This document shows positions 42,732-51,900 of a DNA stretch of 64,000 bases, one piece after another. The notes beneath the pieces were generated by a model, which was given only the letters and a program-made list of their open reading frames with translations, did no database searches and was not told where the DNA came from. A program made the translations under genes and the position numbers. Source of the DNA: Hyphomicrobiales bacterium (lineage in GTDB: Bacteria; Pseudomonadota; Alphaproteobacteria; Rhizobiales; Rhizobiaceae); NCBI GenBank assembly GCA_900465665.1, contig UBJO01000046.1:53169-117168 (forward strand). Direction: 5' to 3'. Position 1 is the first letter of the stretch. Every line of letters starts with the position of its first letter.

Positions 42732-42887
42732 ATGCATGCCTCACGTCGATCGCGATATGAAATCGAGGACTACGCGCTGGCTCGCCTCGTACTGCCGCAC
42801 GGTCATCTCGTCGCGATTCATCAGGACGAAGAATGGCTTTTCCATCTCGAATTCGGCGGGCCACCTGAATTTCTTGGCTGCAGCTAA
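42732..42887 (+). CDS. Candidate small protein, 51 aa
   Basis: ATG 42732 begins a frame with a protein-like sequence (EDYALARLVLPHGHLVAIHQ then DEEWLFHLEFGGPPEFLG). There is no good ribosome binding site. The surrounding 600 bases contain no other solid gene; a minus-strand frame at 42513-42737 has a signal-peptide-like stretch but poor context. Confidence 0.3.
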   Translation: MHASRRSRYEIEDYALARLVLPHGHLVAIHQDEEWLFHLEFGGPPEFLGCS

Positions 42888-43007
42888 GGATTCGAGCTCC
42901 TTCAGACCGAGACTGTTGCAGGTCCACAGCAGTGGTGGAGATGACTGTGGCCTACCGCTAGAGATGAATTTGACCCAACCACCTCGGCACTCGACAATCG
43001 CGGCTCT

Positions 43008-43223
43008 ATTTCTGCATCAGCTGTGATCTTTCGCGGAAAGCTGGTTGAAAGCGGCACGGTTGAGGATATCCTTGCGCGACCGCAAAACGACCATGCGCGC
43101 ATGCTGCTCGACGGGATGCCGGACCGATCCGGGCCGTCCGTCGCTCAGGCCGCAAGCATACGCCAAAAAGACTGGAGTCCGCATGACTTTCGACGCACCA
43201 TCCCTCGCCGCCCTCGCCGATGA
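43008..43223 (+). pseudogene. C-terminal tail of an oligopeptide ABC transporter ATPase
   Basis: The frame reads AVIFRGKLVESGTVEDILAR then PQNDHARMLLDGMP, the typical end of DppD/OppD-like ATPases (a strand, the VE-x-G-x-V-x-x-IL motif and PQ-HPYTR-like sequence). Everything before it, including the Walker motifs, is missing. It ends overlapping the start of the M20 amidohydrolase. This suggests that the amidohydrolase and the Ldh-type gene were once the last genes of a peptide or amino-acid uptake operon. Confidence 0.65.
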
Positions 43224-44367
43224 AGCAAAGGACTGGCGGCGTACGATCCATGAACATCCCGAACTGCTCTTCGACCTCCCGAAAACGGCGGCTCTGGTGA
43301 CGGACAAGCTGAAGGAATTCGGCTGTGACGAGGTTGTGGGAGGCATCGCTAGGACAGGCGTCGTCGCCGTCGTCAACGGCAACAAAGGCCCGGGCCGCAC
43401 GATCGCGCTCCGCTCCGACATGGATGCATTGCCGATGGCCGAACAGACGAACCTGCCCTACGCCTCGAAGGTGGAGAACATGATGCATGCTTGCGGCCAT
43501 GATGGGCATACGGCCATGCTCCTGGCAGCAGCCAAGCAGCTGGCGGAAAACCGCGACTTCGCGGGCAAGGTCGTCCTGATCTTCCAGCCGGCGGAAGAAG
43601 GCGGCGCCGGCGCGCGGGTGATGATCGAGGAGGGCGTGCTCGAGCGCTTCGGTATCGAAGAGGTTTACGGCATGCACAACCAGCCGGGCCTGGATGTCGG
43701 CTCCTTCGCAATTCGCAGCGGCCCGGTGATGGCCGGCGGTGACCGCTTCGTGATCACCATCAACGGCAAGGGGGGCCATGCCGCCTATCCGCACCTCTCC
43801 CACGATCCGGTGCTCGCCGGCGCCCAGATCACCGTGGCGCTGCAAGCGATCTCATCGCGCTTCACTAATCCGTTCGATCCGGTCGTCGTGTCGGTAACCT
43901 ATTTCGAAGGCGGCAACGTCGGCGCGCTCAACGTCATCCCGGCCGCGATCCGCATTGGCGGGACCATCCGCACCATGAACGCCGACACGCGCAAGATGGT
44001 CGAGGAGCGGTTCCGCGAGGTCGTGTCCAGCACCGCGAAGTCTTTCGGTTCCGAAGCCGTCATCGACTGGCGCCCAGGCTATCCCATCACGGTCAACGAT
44101 CCAGCAAAGGCGAGGCTTGCTGCAAAGGCCGCGACGGCGGTTGCCGGCGCGGAAAAGGTCGAAACCGACTGGCCCGCAACGATGGGCTCGGAAGACTTTT
44201 CCTATATGCTGGAAAAGCGCCCCGGCGCACTGATCTGGCTCGGCAATGGCGACAGCGCCGATCTCCACAACCCTGCCTATGACTTCAACGACGGCGCCAT
44301 CGTACATGGTGTCCGCTACTGGCTGTCGTTAGTCGATCAGCGCCTCAATGGCGCGGCGGGAGAATGA
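43183..44367 (+). CDS. M20-family amidohydrolase (hippurate-hydrolase-like), 394 aa
   Basis: A metal-dependent peptidase/amidohydrolase with a dinuclear zinc site: IALRSDMDALPM near 72, MHACGHDGHTAMLL near 101, PAEEGGAGARVM near 133 (general base Glu), EVYGMHNQPGL near 158, ending with MGSEDFSYMLEKRPG near 340. The lid dimerisation domain (about 180-290) is present. It removes an acyl group from an N-acyl amino acid or similar amide. GGAG lies before ATG 43183. The Ldh-type oxidoreductase gene follows after four bases, so the pair is an operon. Confidence 0.92.
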   Translation: MTFDAPSLAALADEAKDWRRTIHEHPELLFDLPKTAALVTDKLKEFGCDEVVGGIARTGVVAVVNGNKGPGRTIALRSDMDALPMAEQTNLPYASKVENMMHACGHDGHTAMLLAAAKQLAENRDFAGKVVLIFQPAEEGGAGARVMIEEGVLERFGIEEVYGMHNQPGLDVGSFAIRSGPVMAGGDRFVITINGKGGHAAYPHLSHDPVLAGAQITVALQAISSRFTNPFDPVVVSVTYFEGGNVGALNVIPAAIRIGGTIRTMNADTRKMVEERFREVVSSTAKSFGSEAVIDWRPGYPITVNDPAKARLAAKAATAVAGAEKVETDWPATMGSEDFSYMLEKRPGALIWLGNGDSADLHNPAYDFNDGAIVHGVRYWLSLVDQRLNGAAGE

Positions 44368-44370
44368 CCT

Positions 44371-45393
44371 ATGGCCGACGACACGGTCTACCTTCCCTAT
44401 AGCGCACTCGTTTCGTTGCTTGAGCGGATTTTTGTCAAGAACGGCGTATCCGAGCACAATGCGAAGATTCTCGCCGAGAACTGCGCCGGCTGCGAGCGTG
44501 ACGGATCCCTCAGCCACGGTGTCTTTCGCATGCCTGGCTATGTCTCGTCGCTGAACAGCGGCTGGGTCGACGGCAAGGCAGTGGCCGAGGTCGAGGATGT
44601 CGGGCCGGCCTTCGTGCGTGTCGATGCCAAGGGCGGCTTCACGCAACCGGCGTTTTTCGCCGCACGACCTCTCTTGATCGAAAAGGTCAAGGCCAATGGC
44701 GTCGCCGTTCTCGCCATTCGGCGTTCGCACCATTTCAGTGCCTTGTGGCCGGATGTCGAACCCTTTGCGGAAGAGGGATTTGTTGCGCTCAGCGTCGTCA
44801 ACAGCATGGCGTGCGTTGTGCCACATGGCGGCAAGAAGGCAGTGTTTGGAACCAATCCGGTTGCCTTCGCGTCGCCACGCGCAGGTGCGGCACCGTTCGT
44901 GTTCGACCAAGCCTCATCCGCCATCGCTCACGGGGACGTGCAAATCGCAGCGCGCGCGGGTCACGAGCTCAAACCCGGTATGGGTGTCGATCGCAACGGG
45001 CTGCCGACCAATGATCCGAAAGAGATTCTGAGCGGTGGTGCACTTCTGCCATTTGGTGGCCACAAGGGCAATTCCATCGCGCTGATGGTGGAAATCCTGA
45101 GTGCGGCGCTTACGGGCGGTTATTTTTCCGGCGAGTTCGACTGGAGCAACCACAAGGGGGCGCAGACGCCATTCACGGGCCAGTTCTTCGTGGTGATTGA
45201 TCCGGCGCGCGGTGGCAACGACGTGTTCGCCGAACGAGTGGCCGGAATTTGCGACCTGGTTCTGGAATCCGGACAGGAACGACTGCCCGGCGACAGAAGA
45301 CATGTTACACGCGCGAAAGCCGAGCGAGACGGGATACCGCTTTCAGCCGAAAGATATGCCGGCCTCATATCTCTGGCAGAAGCGCCGTTATAA
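44371..45393 (+). CDS. Ldh2/MDH-type NAD(P)-dependent oxidoreductase, 340 aa
   Basis: The malate/L-lactate dehydrogenase-like family that also includes delta-1-piperideine-2-carboxylate reductase. Visible motifs: CERDGSLSHGVFRMPGYV near 40, the active-site His in IRRSHHFSALWPDVEPFAE near 117, GGKKAVFGTNPVAFASPR near 152 and LLPFGGHKGNSIALMVEIL near 228. It probably reduces a cyclic imine or 2-oxo acid, following release of an amino acid by the upstream amidohydrolase. Four-base gap to that gene. Family length is normal. Confidence 0.9.
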   Translation: MADDTVYLPYSALVSLLERIFVKNGVSEHNAKILAENCAGCERDGSLSHGVFRMPGYVSSLNSGWVDGKAVAEVEDVGPAFVRVDAKGGFTQPAFFAARPLLIEKVKANGVAVLAIRRSHHFSALWPDVEPFAEEGFVALSVVNSMACVVPHGGKKAVFGTNPVAFASPRAGAAPFVFDQASSAIAHGDVQIAARAGHELKPGMGVDRNGLPTNDPKEILSGGALLPFGGHKGNSIALMVEILSAALTGGYFSGEFDWSNHKGAQTPFTGQFFVVIDPARGGNDVFAERVAGICDLVLESGQERLPGDRRHVTRAKAERDGIPLSAERYAGLISLAEAPL

Positions 45394-46141
45394 AGGTCAG
45401 AGGCAATTTCGCTGGTATGTGCTGCGCATGCCGCGTCCCAAGCGTTAGAGGCGGGCGCAGGGCGCGCTGCCCGGCGGCCGGATGCGCGCCCTCCTCCGTG
45501 CCGCGGGAGCGGCTCTCTCGCAAAAGGCAGCGGCATGAACGCAAATTGGTGCTTTTCGCATCCCGGCTTAAAGCCTAGTCAATGTCCATCAGATCGAAGA
45601 GGATACGGCGATGACACGTCGTTCGTTCGAACATCTGCCGCAGTCGATTTACCAAAAAACAATGGGCCAGACATCAACCTACGGTCTCTGACAGAATGGT
45701 TAGCTGGATTAGGCAGAGAACCCTCCGCCGCTCGTGAACCGCACTTCGAAAATTGCGCTATACTGTAGCAACTGCCACCAGCCGGCGATAGCAATCCCAC
45801 CGCTCCGGTAAGATGGATGAAATAGAGACTGATTCGAACGCAGACCGCTTCGACATCCGACCACGTTCAAAGTCACCTAATTAACAGAAACCGCTCCTCG
45901 GCCCACGCAAAGAGCTTCACGACAGTCTGGTGGTCGTCTTGATTGATCTCTCCACGTATCTTCGCAGTGAGCGCATCCGAGTAAGCTATGGCACAGTTTA
46001 TGACTGTCGACATTGACGGATTACCGATATCTCCTGGATCGGCGATGAGAAATGCCGTTGCGAGCGCTGTTGAGAAAACCCCGCGCGATTACCAGCCTGC
46101 CGGCCGCGCAGGTTGCATCCTTCTTTTTGGTTGGACCAATC
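45394..46141. other. Intergenic region without a convincing gene
   Basis: Frames at 45535-45768 and others lack ribosome binding sites and recognisable motifs. A GC-rich patch near 45440-45490 could form hairpins. No RNA gene recognised. Confidence 0.4.
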
Positions 46142-46795
46142 CTAGCCATTGTCAGACTTTCCATGCACAACGATTTGATCAGGCCGCTTGCCAGACAAGA
46201 CGATAGCGTCCTCGCTCGCCGATCGCCACCACGGATCGTCATCTCCCGATAGCCTGGCGATGTCTCGGCGATCGAGTCCAACGACGTTCGGCAGGAATGA
46301 AAGTCTTTCGGCGTCGTCCCTCAACGAGTTCCGAATGTGCTCGACGGAATTTGAAAGGGCATCTGCCTTTGCGACCACGCAGATGTCGAGATCTCTATCG
46401 GGGCGATCCTCGTTCCGCGCCACACTTCCGTAAATGAATAGGCTTTCGACTTCCAGACCTTTCACACTTCGTCCGACCGCATCGAGTATAGCCTTGAACC
46501 GTGCTGCCTCGGTTTCGAACAGGCAATCAAGGGCAGCAGACAGGAAATGATCTCTGTTCAGGCGCTGAACGCGTGCCCGTGAGGAACCTTCGGTCAAAAC
46601 AAGGCGTGTAGATTCAAGAAACAGGAGGCTCCGCCACGCGGTGTCGCGAGATACACCACTACGTCGAGCAACATCCGCTGACGAAAGCATTCCTCCGTGT
46701 CTGGAAAGTGCTCGAATAACTCTGATATTGGCATCGCTTCCGAGCAAAACGGTCAGAGGATATCTGATCGCACTTTCTGGTTGCGAACGCGTCAT
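46142..46795 (-). CDS. Winged-helix nucleotidyltransferase-domain protein, 217 aa
   Basis: The N-terminal half is a winged helix (VIRALSRHGGMLSSADVARR, SGVSRDTAWRSLLFLES, about 25-75). Residues 110-170 form a minimal nucleotidyltransferase with FIYGSVARNEDRPDRDLDIC, i.e. the GS...D-x-D metal-binding motif. The mix of DNA-binding and NTase domains in one chain is found in stand-alone MNT-like antitoxin or regulator proteins. No HEPN partner is adjacent, so it is not a full HEPN-MNT pair. It could modify a partner by nucleotide transfer; target unknown. Confidence 0.82.
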   Translation of the reverse strand: MTRSQPESAIRYPLTVLLGSDANIRVIRALSRHGGMLSSADVARRSGVSRDTAWRSLLFLESTRLVLTEGSSRARVQRLNRDHFLSAALDCLFETEAARFKAILDAVGRSVKGLEVESLFIYGSVARNEDRPDRDLDICVVAKADALSNSVEHIRNSLRDDAERLSFLPNVVGLDRRDIARLSGDDDPWWRSASEDAIVLSGKRPDQIVVHGKSDNG

Positions 46796-47265
46796 GGATT
46801 TTCAAATTTCCATACTTACACGAATAGCCTCGTTGGCCGATGTCTTTATATTCGGACATCTATCGCCGAGGCGCGTCGCCGCTCATTCGGTCATGTTTTG
46901 TCGGCACAACGGCGTCAATTTCATTGGTGGCAGTGACTGCCTAATTGAGAAAATTTGCTGCGGCGGGGCGTCTGCGTCGCGCCGCGTGACCACCGTGTGC
47001 CGCGCAGCGCAGCTAGCTCGTCCATGACGAGCCTCATTGGCATTAGGCCGGATGGAAACTTGCCGTGCGCGTTCGTTGCCCTCGGCGGCCGCATGTGTCG
47101 GCGCTGCCGACCCGATTGAGCGAGGATTACACAACGGAAGCTCCGATTGTACAACGGCCGGCACTCACCTTCGCGGCCACAGCGTGCTTTTGCTTGTCCT
47201 TCGAGTTAGGTGCGCCAGATTGCCCATTAGCGGGCATGGCGCATCGCATACGAGGAGTTGACGCG
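46796..47265. other. Intergenic region before the GH15 gene
   Basis: The GH15 frame is open upstream to 47065, but without a ribosome binding site. No perfect EcfG-type site, hairpin or other gene seen. Confidence 0.4.
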
Positions 47266-49125
47266 ATGGATAACAAGATCGAGCTGACAGGAAGTGCGAT
47301 GGACGTGGATGTTGCGGCGCGCGCCGTCGCAGACATTCCGCGCCCTATAGAGAGCCACGGCGTCATCGGCGATCTTGCGACGATTGCACTCGTCGCGACG
47401 GACGGTACGATCGACTTCCTTTGCTGGCCCGACTTTGACAGCCCGTCGATCTTCGCTGCATTGCTCGATCCTGAGCGGGGCGGAATGTTTCAAATCGCTC
47501 CGGACCTTCCTGATGCCCGCGTGACGCAGCAATACCTTCCAGATACCAACGTTCTGCTTACGCGATGGATGGCCGACGAGGCCAGTGGTGAGCTCACGGA
47601 CTTCATGTACGTGAAGAACCGCCGCAGCGATGGGTCCAGCATGTTGGTCCGACGGTTCAGAGCGACCCGAGGTACTATGAGGATCCGCGTGACCTGCGCC
47701 CCGAGGTTCGAGTACGCCTCCAAACAAATATCACCAGAACTGGCTGATACGGTGGCAATTTGGCGACAAGGCGACGGTGCCGTTGTGCGGTTGATGGCGG
47801 GGGCGCCGCTCACCGAGGTCGACGGTGCGGTCGTTACGGAGATTGAGGTCAGCGCAGGCGAGGTGGTCGATTTCATTCTCGACGACGGCGATGACGACTT
47901 CGATGAGACGGCGCAGAAAATGGAGGAACAGACCGTCGCCTTCTGGCAGGACTGGGCGCGACAGTCGACCTATCGCGGACGGTGGCGCGAAATGGTCAGC
48001 CGTTCTGCTCTCACCTTGAAGCTCATGACGTCGCGCAAGCACGGTTCGGTCATTGCAGCCGCGACATTCGGTCTGCCCGAAGCGCCAGGCGGAAGGCGCA
48101 ACTGGGACTACCGAGCTACCTGGATCAGAGACGCTTCATTCACGGTCTACGCGCTTATGAGACTCGGCTACCGGCAGGAGGCGATGGCCTTCAACAACTG
48201 GATCGGCCAGCGGGCCTCAGGCTGTGACGCGGGCGGTCGCCTGAAAATCATGTACGCGGTGGATGGTGGAGTAGTGCCCGAAGAGATCAGCCTCGATCAC
48301 CTGCGGGGATACGGAGGCGCGACGCCGGTTCGTATCGGCAACAAGGCGTCGGAGCAGCTCCAGCTCGACATATACGGCGAGCTTCTCGATTCAATCTATC
48401 TCAGCAACAAATACGGCCATGCAATCTCTCATGACCATTGGGAAAGCGTTCGCGAGGTGGTCGAGTACGTCTGCGACCACTGGCGAGAAGCCGACGCGGG
48501 GATCTGGGAGATGCGCCGGGAGCCCCAGGAATTTCTTCATTCGAAGCTGATGTGCTGGGTTGCCGTCGACCGCGGGATACGGCTGGCGACCAAGCGGTCT
48601 CTCGCTGCGCCGTTCGCGAAATGGCAAGACGTGAGGAACGACATATACACCGACATCTGGAAGAACTTCTGGAACGAAGACAAGGGTCATTTCGTCCAGA
48701 CGAAGGGCGGCGAGCTGCTCGACGCCTCGCTTCTTCTCATGCCCCTCGTGAGGTTTGTGAGCGCTACCGATCCGCGGTGGCTTTCGACGCTTGAGGCTAT
48801 TGGGACCGAGCTGGCTGACGACGGTATCGTGCACCGGTACCGAAGCAACGACGGGCTGGACGGGGAGGAGGGCGCATTCTCAGCCTGCTCGTTCTGGTAC
48901 GCGGAGTGTCTGGCGCGGGCAGGAGAGACGCAGAAAGCTCGCAGGGTCTTCGAAGCTGCGCTTAATTACGCCAACCACCTCGGGCTTTACGCCGAGGAAT
49001 TCGACGCAAGGGCGCGGCTCGCCGGCAACTTTCCGCAGGCCTTCACACACCTGGCGTTGATCAGCGCTGCCTTCTATCTTGACCGCGAGCTTGACGACCG
49101 GAATTCCCAGGAGTGGCGTCCATAG
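47266..49125 (+). CDS. GH15-family glucoamylase/trehalase-like enzyme, 619 aa
   Basis: GAGGAG nine bases before ATG 47266 sets the start. An N-terminal beta domain (PIESHGVIGDLATIALVATD, about 25-240) is followed by the (alpha/alpha)6 GH15 domain: NWDYRATWIRDASFTVYALM near 278, GGVVPEEISLDHLRGY near 333 with the catalytic acid Glu, and EEGAFSACSFWYAECLARAG near 535 with the base. In actinobacteria and other groups this type hydrolyses trehalose, elsewhere short alpha-glucans. It fits with the glycogen/trehalose genes elsewhere in the window. Cytoplasmic, no signal peptide. Confidence 0.9.
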   Translation: MDNKIELTGSAMDVDVAARAVADIPRPIESHGVIGDLATIALVATDGTIDFLCWPDFDSPSIFAALLDPERGGMFQIAPDLPDARVTQQYLPDTNVLLTRWMADEASGELTDFMYVKNRRSDGSSMLVRRFRATRGTMRIRVTCAPRFEYASKQISPELADTVAIWRQGDGAVVRLMAGAPLTEVDGAVVTEIEVSAGEVVDFILDDGDDDFDETAQKMEEQTVAFWQDWARQSTYRGRWREMVSRSALTLKLMTSRKHGSVIAAATFGLPEAPGGRRNWDYRATWIRDASFTVYALMRLGYRQEAMAFNNWIGQRASGCDAGGRLKIMYAVDGGVVPEEISLDHLRGYGGATPVRIGNKASEQLQLDIYGELLDSIYLSNKYGHAISHDHWESVREVVEYVCDHWREADAGIWEMRREPQEFLHSKLMCWVAVDRGIRLATKRSLAAPFAKWQDVRNDIYTDIWKNFWNEDKGHFVQTKGGELLDASLLLMPLVRFVSATDPRWLSTLEAIGTELADDGIVHRYRSNDGLDGEEGAFSACSFWYAECLARAGETQKARRVFEAALNYANHLGLYAEEFDARARLAGNFPQAFTHLALISAAFYLDRELDDRNSQEWRP

Positions 49126-49213
49126 CCTCATTCCGTTGAGACGAAGGCAAGCATCTCGGATGAGACGAGCCGTTGCCTTGGAGCCCCGCGCCGCAAAGAA
49201 CATAGGGCCCTGC

Positions 49214-49954
49214 TCAGGAGATTCTCGGAAGCACATCGGCGGCAAGCCTTTGAAGATCTCCAAGCGCCTTCCGCTCATCGCCCGCCAAGTTGATCGCGAC
49301 ATGATGCATGCCGGCAGCGCACACTCCGCCCAACGCAGAAGCGACGCCATCGGGGTCCGCCCGATAGCCGAGATTGACATCCTCAAGCCTTCCACCGGAG
49401 CCGTCTAAAAGATCTATCACCATGGCCTGCCCAAGCCCACCAAACTCGGATGTCGATTTGGCGACGGCTCCATGCCATAGCGCTACCCGGTCCTTCTGAA
49501 CGTTCAACGGGCGATGGTAGGTCATCCAAGCGCCCGCGTTCCTTGCAATCCATTCCAGCGACTGCGACGACGATCCTACTGCAACAAGTGGGATGCGCCG
49601 GCCGGTTCGCGGCCGGATGTCGAACTCCGCGCCATCCGCAGCGGTCCACCCTTCGTGGAGTGCCTGCCGCACTGCAGACCAGTGAGAACGAAACAGGTCA
49701 CGCCTTTCGGCGAGATCTTTTCCGAATTGGGAGAACTCCGAAGGCCGGTCGCCGGAACCCAGTCCGAGCACGAAACGACCGTCGGTCAGGACGTCCATCG
49801 AGAGGGCTGCCTTTGCCACGTGCAGAGGGTGACGCAGCGGCAGGACGATGGCACCCGTCGCAAGGGTGATGCGCTTCGTTGCGGCCCCTAACGCACCAAG
49901 GAATAACCATGAATCAGAATGACCGACAGGGTCAGGGTAGCCGGGGTTGTTCAT
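49214..49954 (-). CDS. Luciferase-like (LLM) flavin monooxygenase, N-terminally truncated, 246 aa
   Basis: Matches LLM-class oxidoreductases of the TIGR03571 type: SWLFLGALGAATKRITLATG, then VLPLRHPLHVAKAALSMDVL, VLGLGSGDRPSEF and VAVGSSSQSLEWIARNAG. Normal members carry about 60-70 residues before this part, including the first barrel strands. Here the frame starts at MNNPGYPDPVGHSD, right where a broken amidase gene from upstream joins. It is thus a gene cut at its start and probably not active. Confidence 0.75.
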   Translation of the reverse strand: MNNPGYPDPVGHSDSWLFLGALGAATKRITLATGAIVLPLRHPLHVAKAALSMDVLTDGRFVLGLGSGDRPSEFSQFGKDLAERRDLFRSHWSAVRQALHEGWTAADGAEFDIRPRTGRRIPLVAVGSSSQSLEWIARNAGAWMTYHRPLNVQKDRVALWHGAVAKSTSEFGGLGQAMVIDLLDGSGGRLEDVNLGYRADPDGVASALGGVCAAGMHHVAINLAGDERKALGDLQRLAADVLPRIS

Positions 49955-49959
49955 CGAAT

Positions 49960-50688
49960 GGAACCGTACTTAAGGAGAAGGCGTCCTGTCCGTCGGCACC
50001 TGCCAACTGCGAGAAGGCGAGAGCGATGCCCCGCACAGACCGGGCCATCGGACCGACGTGCCAGAAGCGACGCGGCGCTCGTGGCAGATCCCGGTCATCG
50101 GGACACGGCCGTGGGACGCTTTTATCGAGGTGATCCCGGTTTACGCAGCCGGCCCGCGGACGGAGATCGCAAGATCGGTCCCAAGACCGAGGGGCGACAT
50201 GCCTGCGGCGATTGCGGCAGACTCCCCGCCGCTTGATCCGCCCGGCGTCCGCTCCAGATCCCGTCGAACGTCCGGAAAGCAGATTGTCGCTCTCAATCCA
50301 ATAGGAGAATTCCGGCAGGTTGGTCTTGGCAAACAGGATGCCACCGGCCTTCTTCAGGCGTGCGACGCTGGTCGCGTCGCGATCAGCATGCGGCCCTTGA
50401 AGATCGGCGAACCGCGCTGCGTCATGACGCCCCCAGTCTCGATCGAGTCCTTTGCGGTGAAAGGCACGCCGTGCAGGGGTCCGAGTTCTTTGCCGGCTCG
50501 TGCGGCAGCTTCGGCACTCCGAGCCGCTTGAACGCTCCGTCTTAGACTGTGACGATGGCGTTGACCCTGGGGTCAATTGCTTCGATGCGATCGAGATGTG
50601 CCTGCGCCACTTCGACGGGCGATACCTCCTTGCGGCGAATAAGCTCGGCAAGCCCGGTGGCATCGGAATAAATCAGTTCTTCGCTCAT
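49960..50688 (-). pseudogene. Amidase-family gene, N-terminal half, frameshifted
   Basis: Pieces in different frames read as the amidase signature family: SEELIYSDATGLAELIRRKE then VSPVEVAQAHLDRIEAIDPR at the start (ATG 50688), [20 protein letters not shown], then [20 protein letters not shown] with the GGSSGG catalytic Ser region, and ARSVRGIALAFSQLAG. The C-terminal half is absent and the sequence runs into the truncated LLM gene. At least two frameshifts are needed. It is divergent from tetR, so tetR once controlled this gene. Confidence 0.82.
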
Positions 50689-50760
50689 GACGTTCTCTCT
50701 AACTAACAGTTGGTAGGTAAGCAAGAGCTAGGGCTTTACATCTCGGCCGTCAACCCCTAT

Positions 50761-50774
50761 CTAACATTCGTTAG
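50761..50774 (+). promoter_or_regulatory. Candidate TetR operator
   Basis: CTAAC-ATTC-GTTAG, a perfect inverted repeat in the gap between tetR and the decayed amidase gene. A looser copy with CTAAC and GTTGG lies at 50699-50716. Confidence 0.6.
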
Positions 50775-50795
50775 CTTTGAATGAGGAATGGTTGT

Positions 50796-51359
50796 ATGAG
50801 CGGAAATGCTAGGGAGGCAATTCTCGCGGCTGGGCGCCTAAGCGCGCAGGCTCACGGCTATGGCGGCCTCAATATGCGTGAGCTAGCAGCCGAGGTGGGC
50901 ATCAAGGCCGCGAGCATCTACCACCATTTCCCGAGCAAGGCTGACCTCGCTGCAGCTATCGCAGAGCGCTACTGGCAGGACACTAAAGCCTGGCTGCAGG
51001 ACGTCGCGGGAGCGCTTGCGGACGCCAGGGCCAGCTTACGCCAGTACCCGGACACCTTCCGAATGTCTTTGGAAAATGGCAACCGACTTTGCCTGGGAAG
51101 TTTTCTTGGGGCGGAATATGACGATCTGCCGGAACATGTCCGCAAAGAGGTACAGACCTTCGCCGACGTCAACGTCGCATGGATTGCGGATCGGCTTATG
51201 GAGGCGGGTCTGACCGATGAAAAGCAAAGCGTGGCAAGAGCACGGGCGATATTCGCCGCGGTCGCCGGTGCACAGCTCCTCGCGCGGAGCAGGTCGGACA
51301 TTTCGCTCTTCGATGTCATGATCGACAGTTACCGCTCCGCCGGACTGCTTCCGGCCTGA
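50796..51359 (+). CDS. TetR/AcrR-family regulator, 187 aa
   Basis: GAGGA precedes ATG 50796. The N-terminal HTH is MRELAAEVGIKAASIYHHFP at about 27-46, typical TetR with the Tyr-His-His-Phe turn, followed by SKADLAAAIAERYW. The C-terminal ligand domain is of the short type with RLCLGSFLGAEYDDLP and ARAIFAAVAGAQLLARSRSD. It probably represses itself and the divergent amidase gene, now dead, through the inverted repeat at 50761. Ligand unknown. Confidence 0.9.
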   Translation: MSGNAREAILAAGRLSAQAHGYGGLNMRELAAEVGIKAASIYHHFPSKADLAAAIAERYWQDTKAWLQDVAGALADARASLRQYPDTFRMSLENGNRLCLGSFLGAEYDDLPEHVRKEVQTFADVNVAWIADRLMEAGLTDEKQSVARARAIFAAVAGAQLLARSRSDISLFDVMIDSYRSAGLLPA

Positions 51360-51410
51360 CCTTCTCCCCGTTTGTTGAAGCTGACGCCAGGCGAAAGGCG
51401 TCTTTCAAAG

Positions 51411-51447
51411 GCGGGCTGCGATCGCGCCTCACAAGACAGCAGCCCGC
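51411..51447 (+). terminator. Inverted repeat between converging genes
   Basis: GCGGGCTGC / GCAGCCCGC with a 19-base loop, 50 bases after tetR and just before the end of the minus-strand remnant. Possible bidirectional terminator; no T-run. Confidence 0.45.
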
Positions 51448-51463
51448 AATGGCGTTAGAGCCC

Positions 51464-51900
51464 TCACGCGATCTTCCGAGTCTGCTGTGCGGTGTCTGCG
51501 AGTGCAGACTTTCCGACCTGAACCGCCTCCTGATACTGAGGATCTTGCACCATTTCGTTAAAGGCCGTCCGTCGAGGATAGTGTACCAACAGCATGGCGT
51601 CCCAACCCTCGGCTTTTCCGGTCGTTAGCACATCGAGACCGTCGCCGCCTTTGCCTGACATGGTCGCTGCGTCACGCCGGAGAGCGCGGCGATCAGGGTG
51701 AAGGGGTCGAGCGAGTCCCAAGGACGGTCCTGTGCGCGATCCTTGAGAACCGGATGGTCCGCGAAGAAGATGGCGTCGAGCTTGCTTCTCGGCGATCCTC
51801 GCGAGGTTCTGATAGTGGCCGTTGTCGGTGACGGCAGAGATCTGGGTCCCGGGAAGACGCCAGGCAGCTTCGTGCTGTCCGACATTGCGTAGGAATGCAT
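51464..51900 (-). pseudogene. Joined remnants of an NtaA-type monooxygenase and a DUF1330 protein
   Basis: Upstream part (about 51660-51900): KLDAIFFADHPVLKDRAQDR then PWDSLDPFTLIAALSGVTQR matches the N-terminal region of NtaA/SnaA/DszA-type FMN monooxygenases. Downstream part in another frame (51464-51660): GWDAMLLVHYPRRTAFNEMV then QDPQYQEAVQVGKSAL matches the second half of a DUF1330 protein. Both are incomplete and meet near 51660, so this is a deletion junction and not a real fusion gene. Confidence 0.7.

Noticed and set aside
43006..43845. 279-codon minus-strand frame
   Set aside because: Antisense of the M20 amidohydrolase gene.
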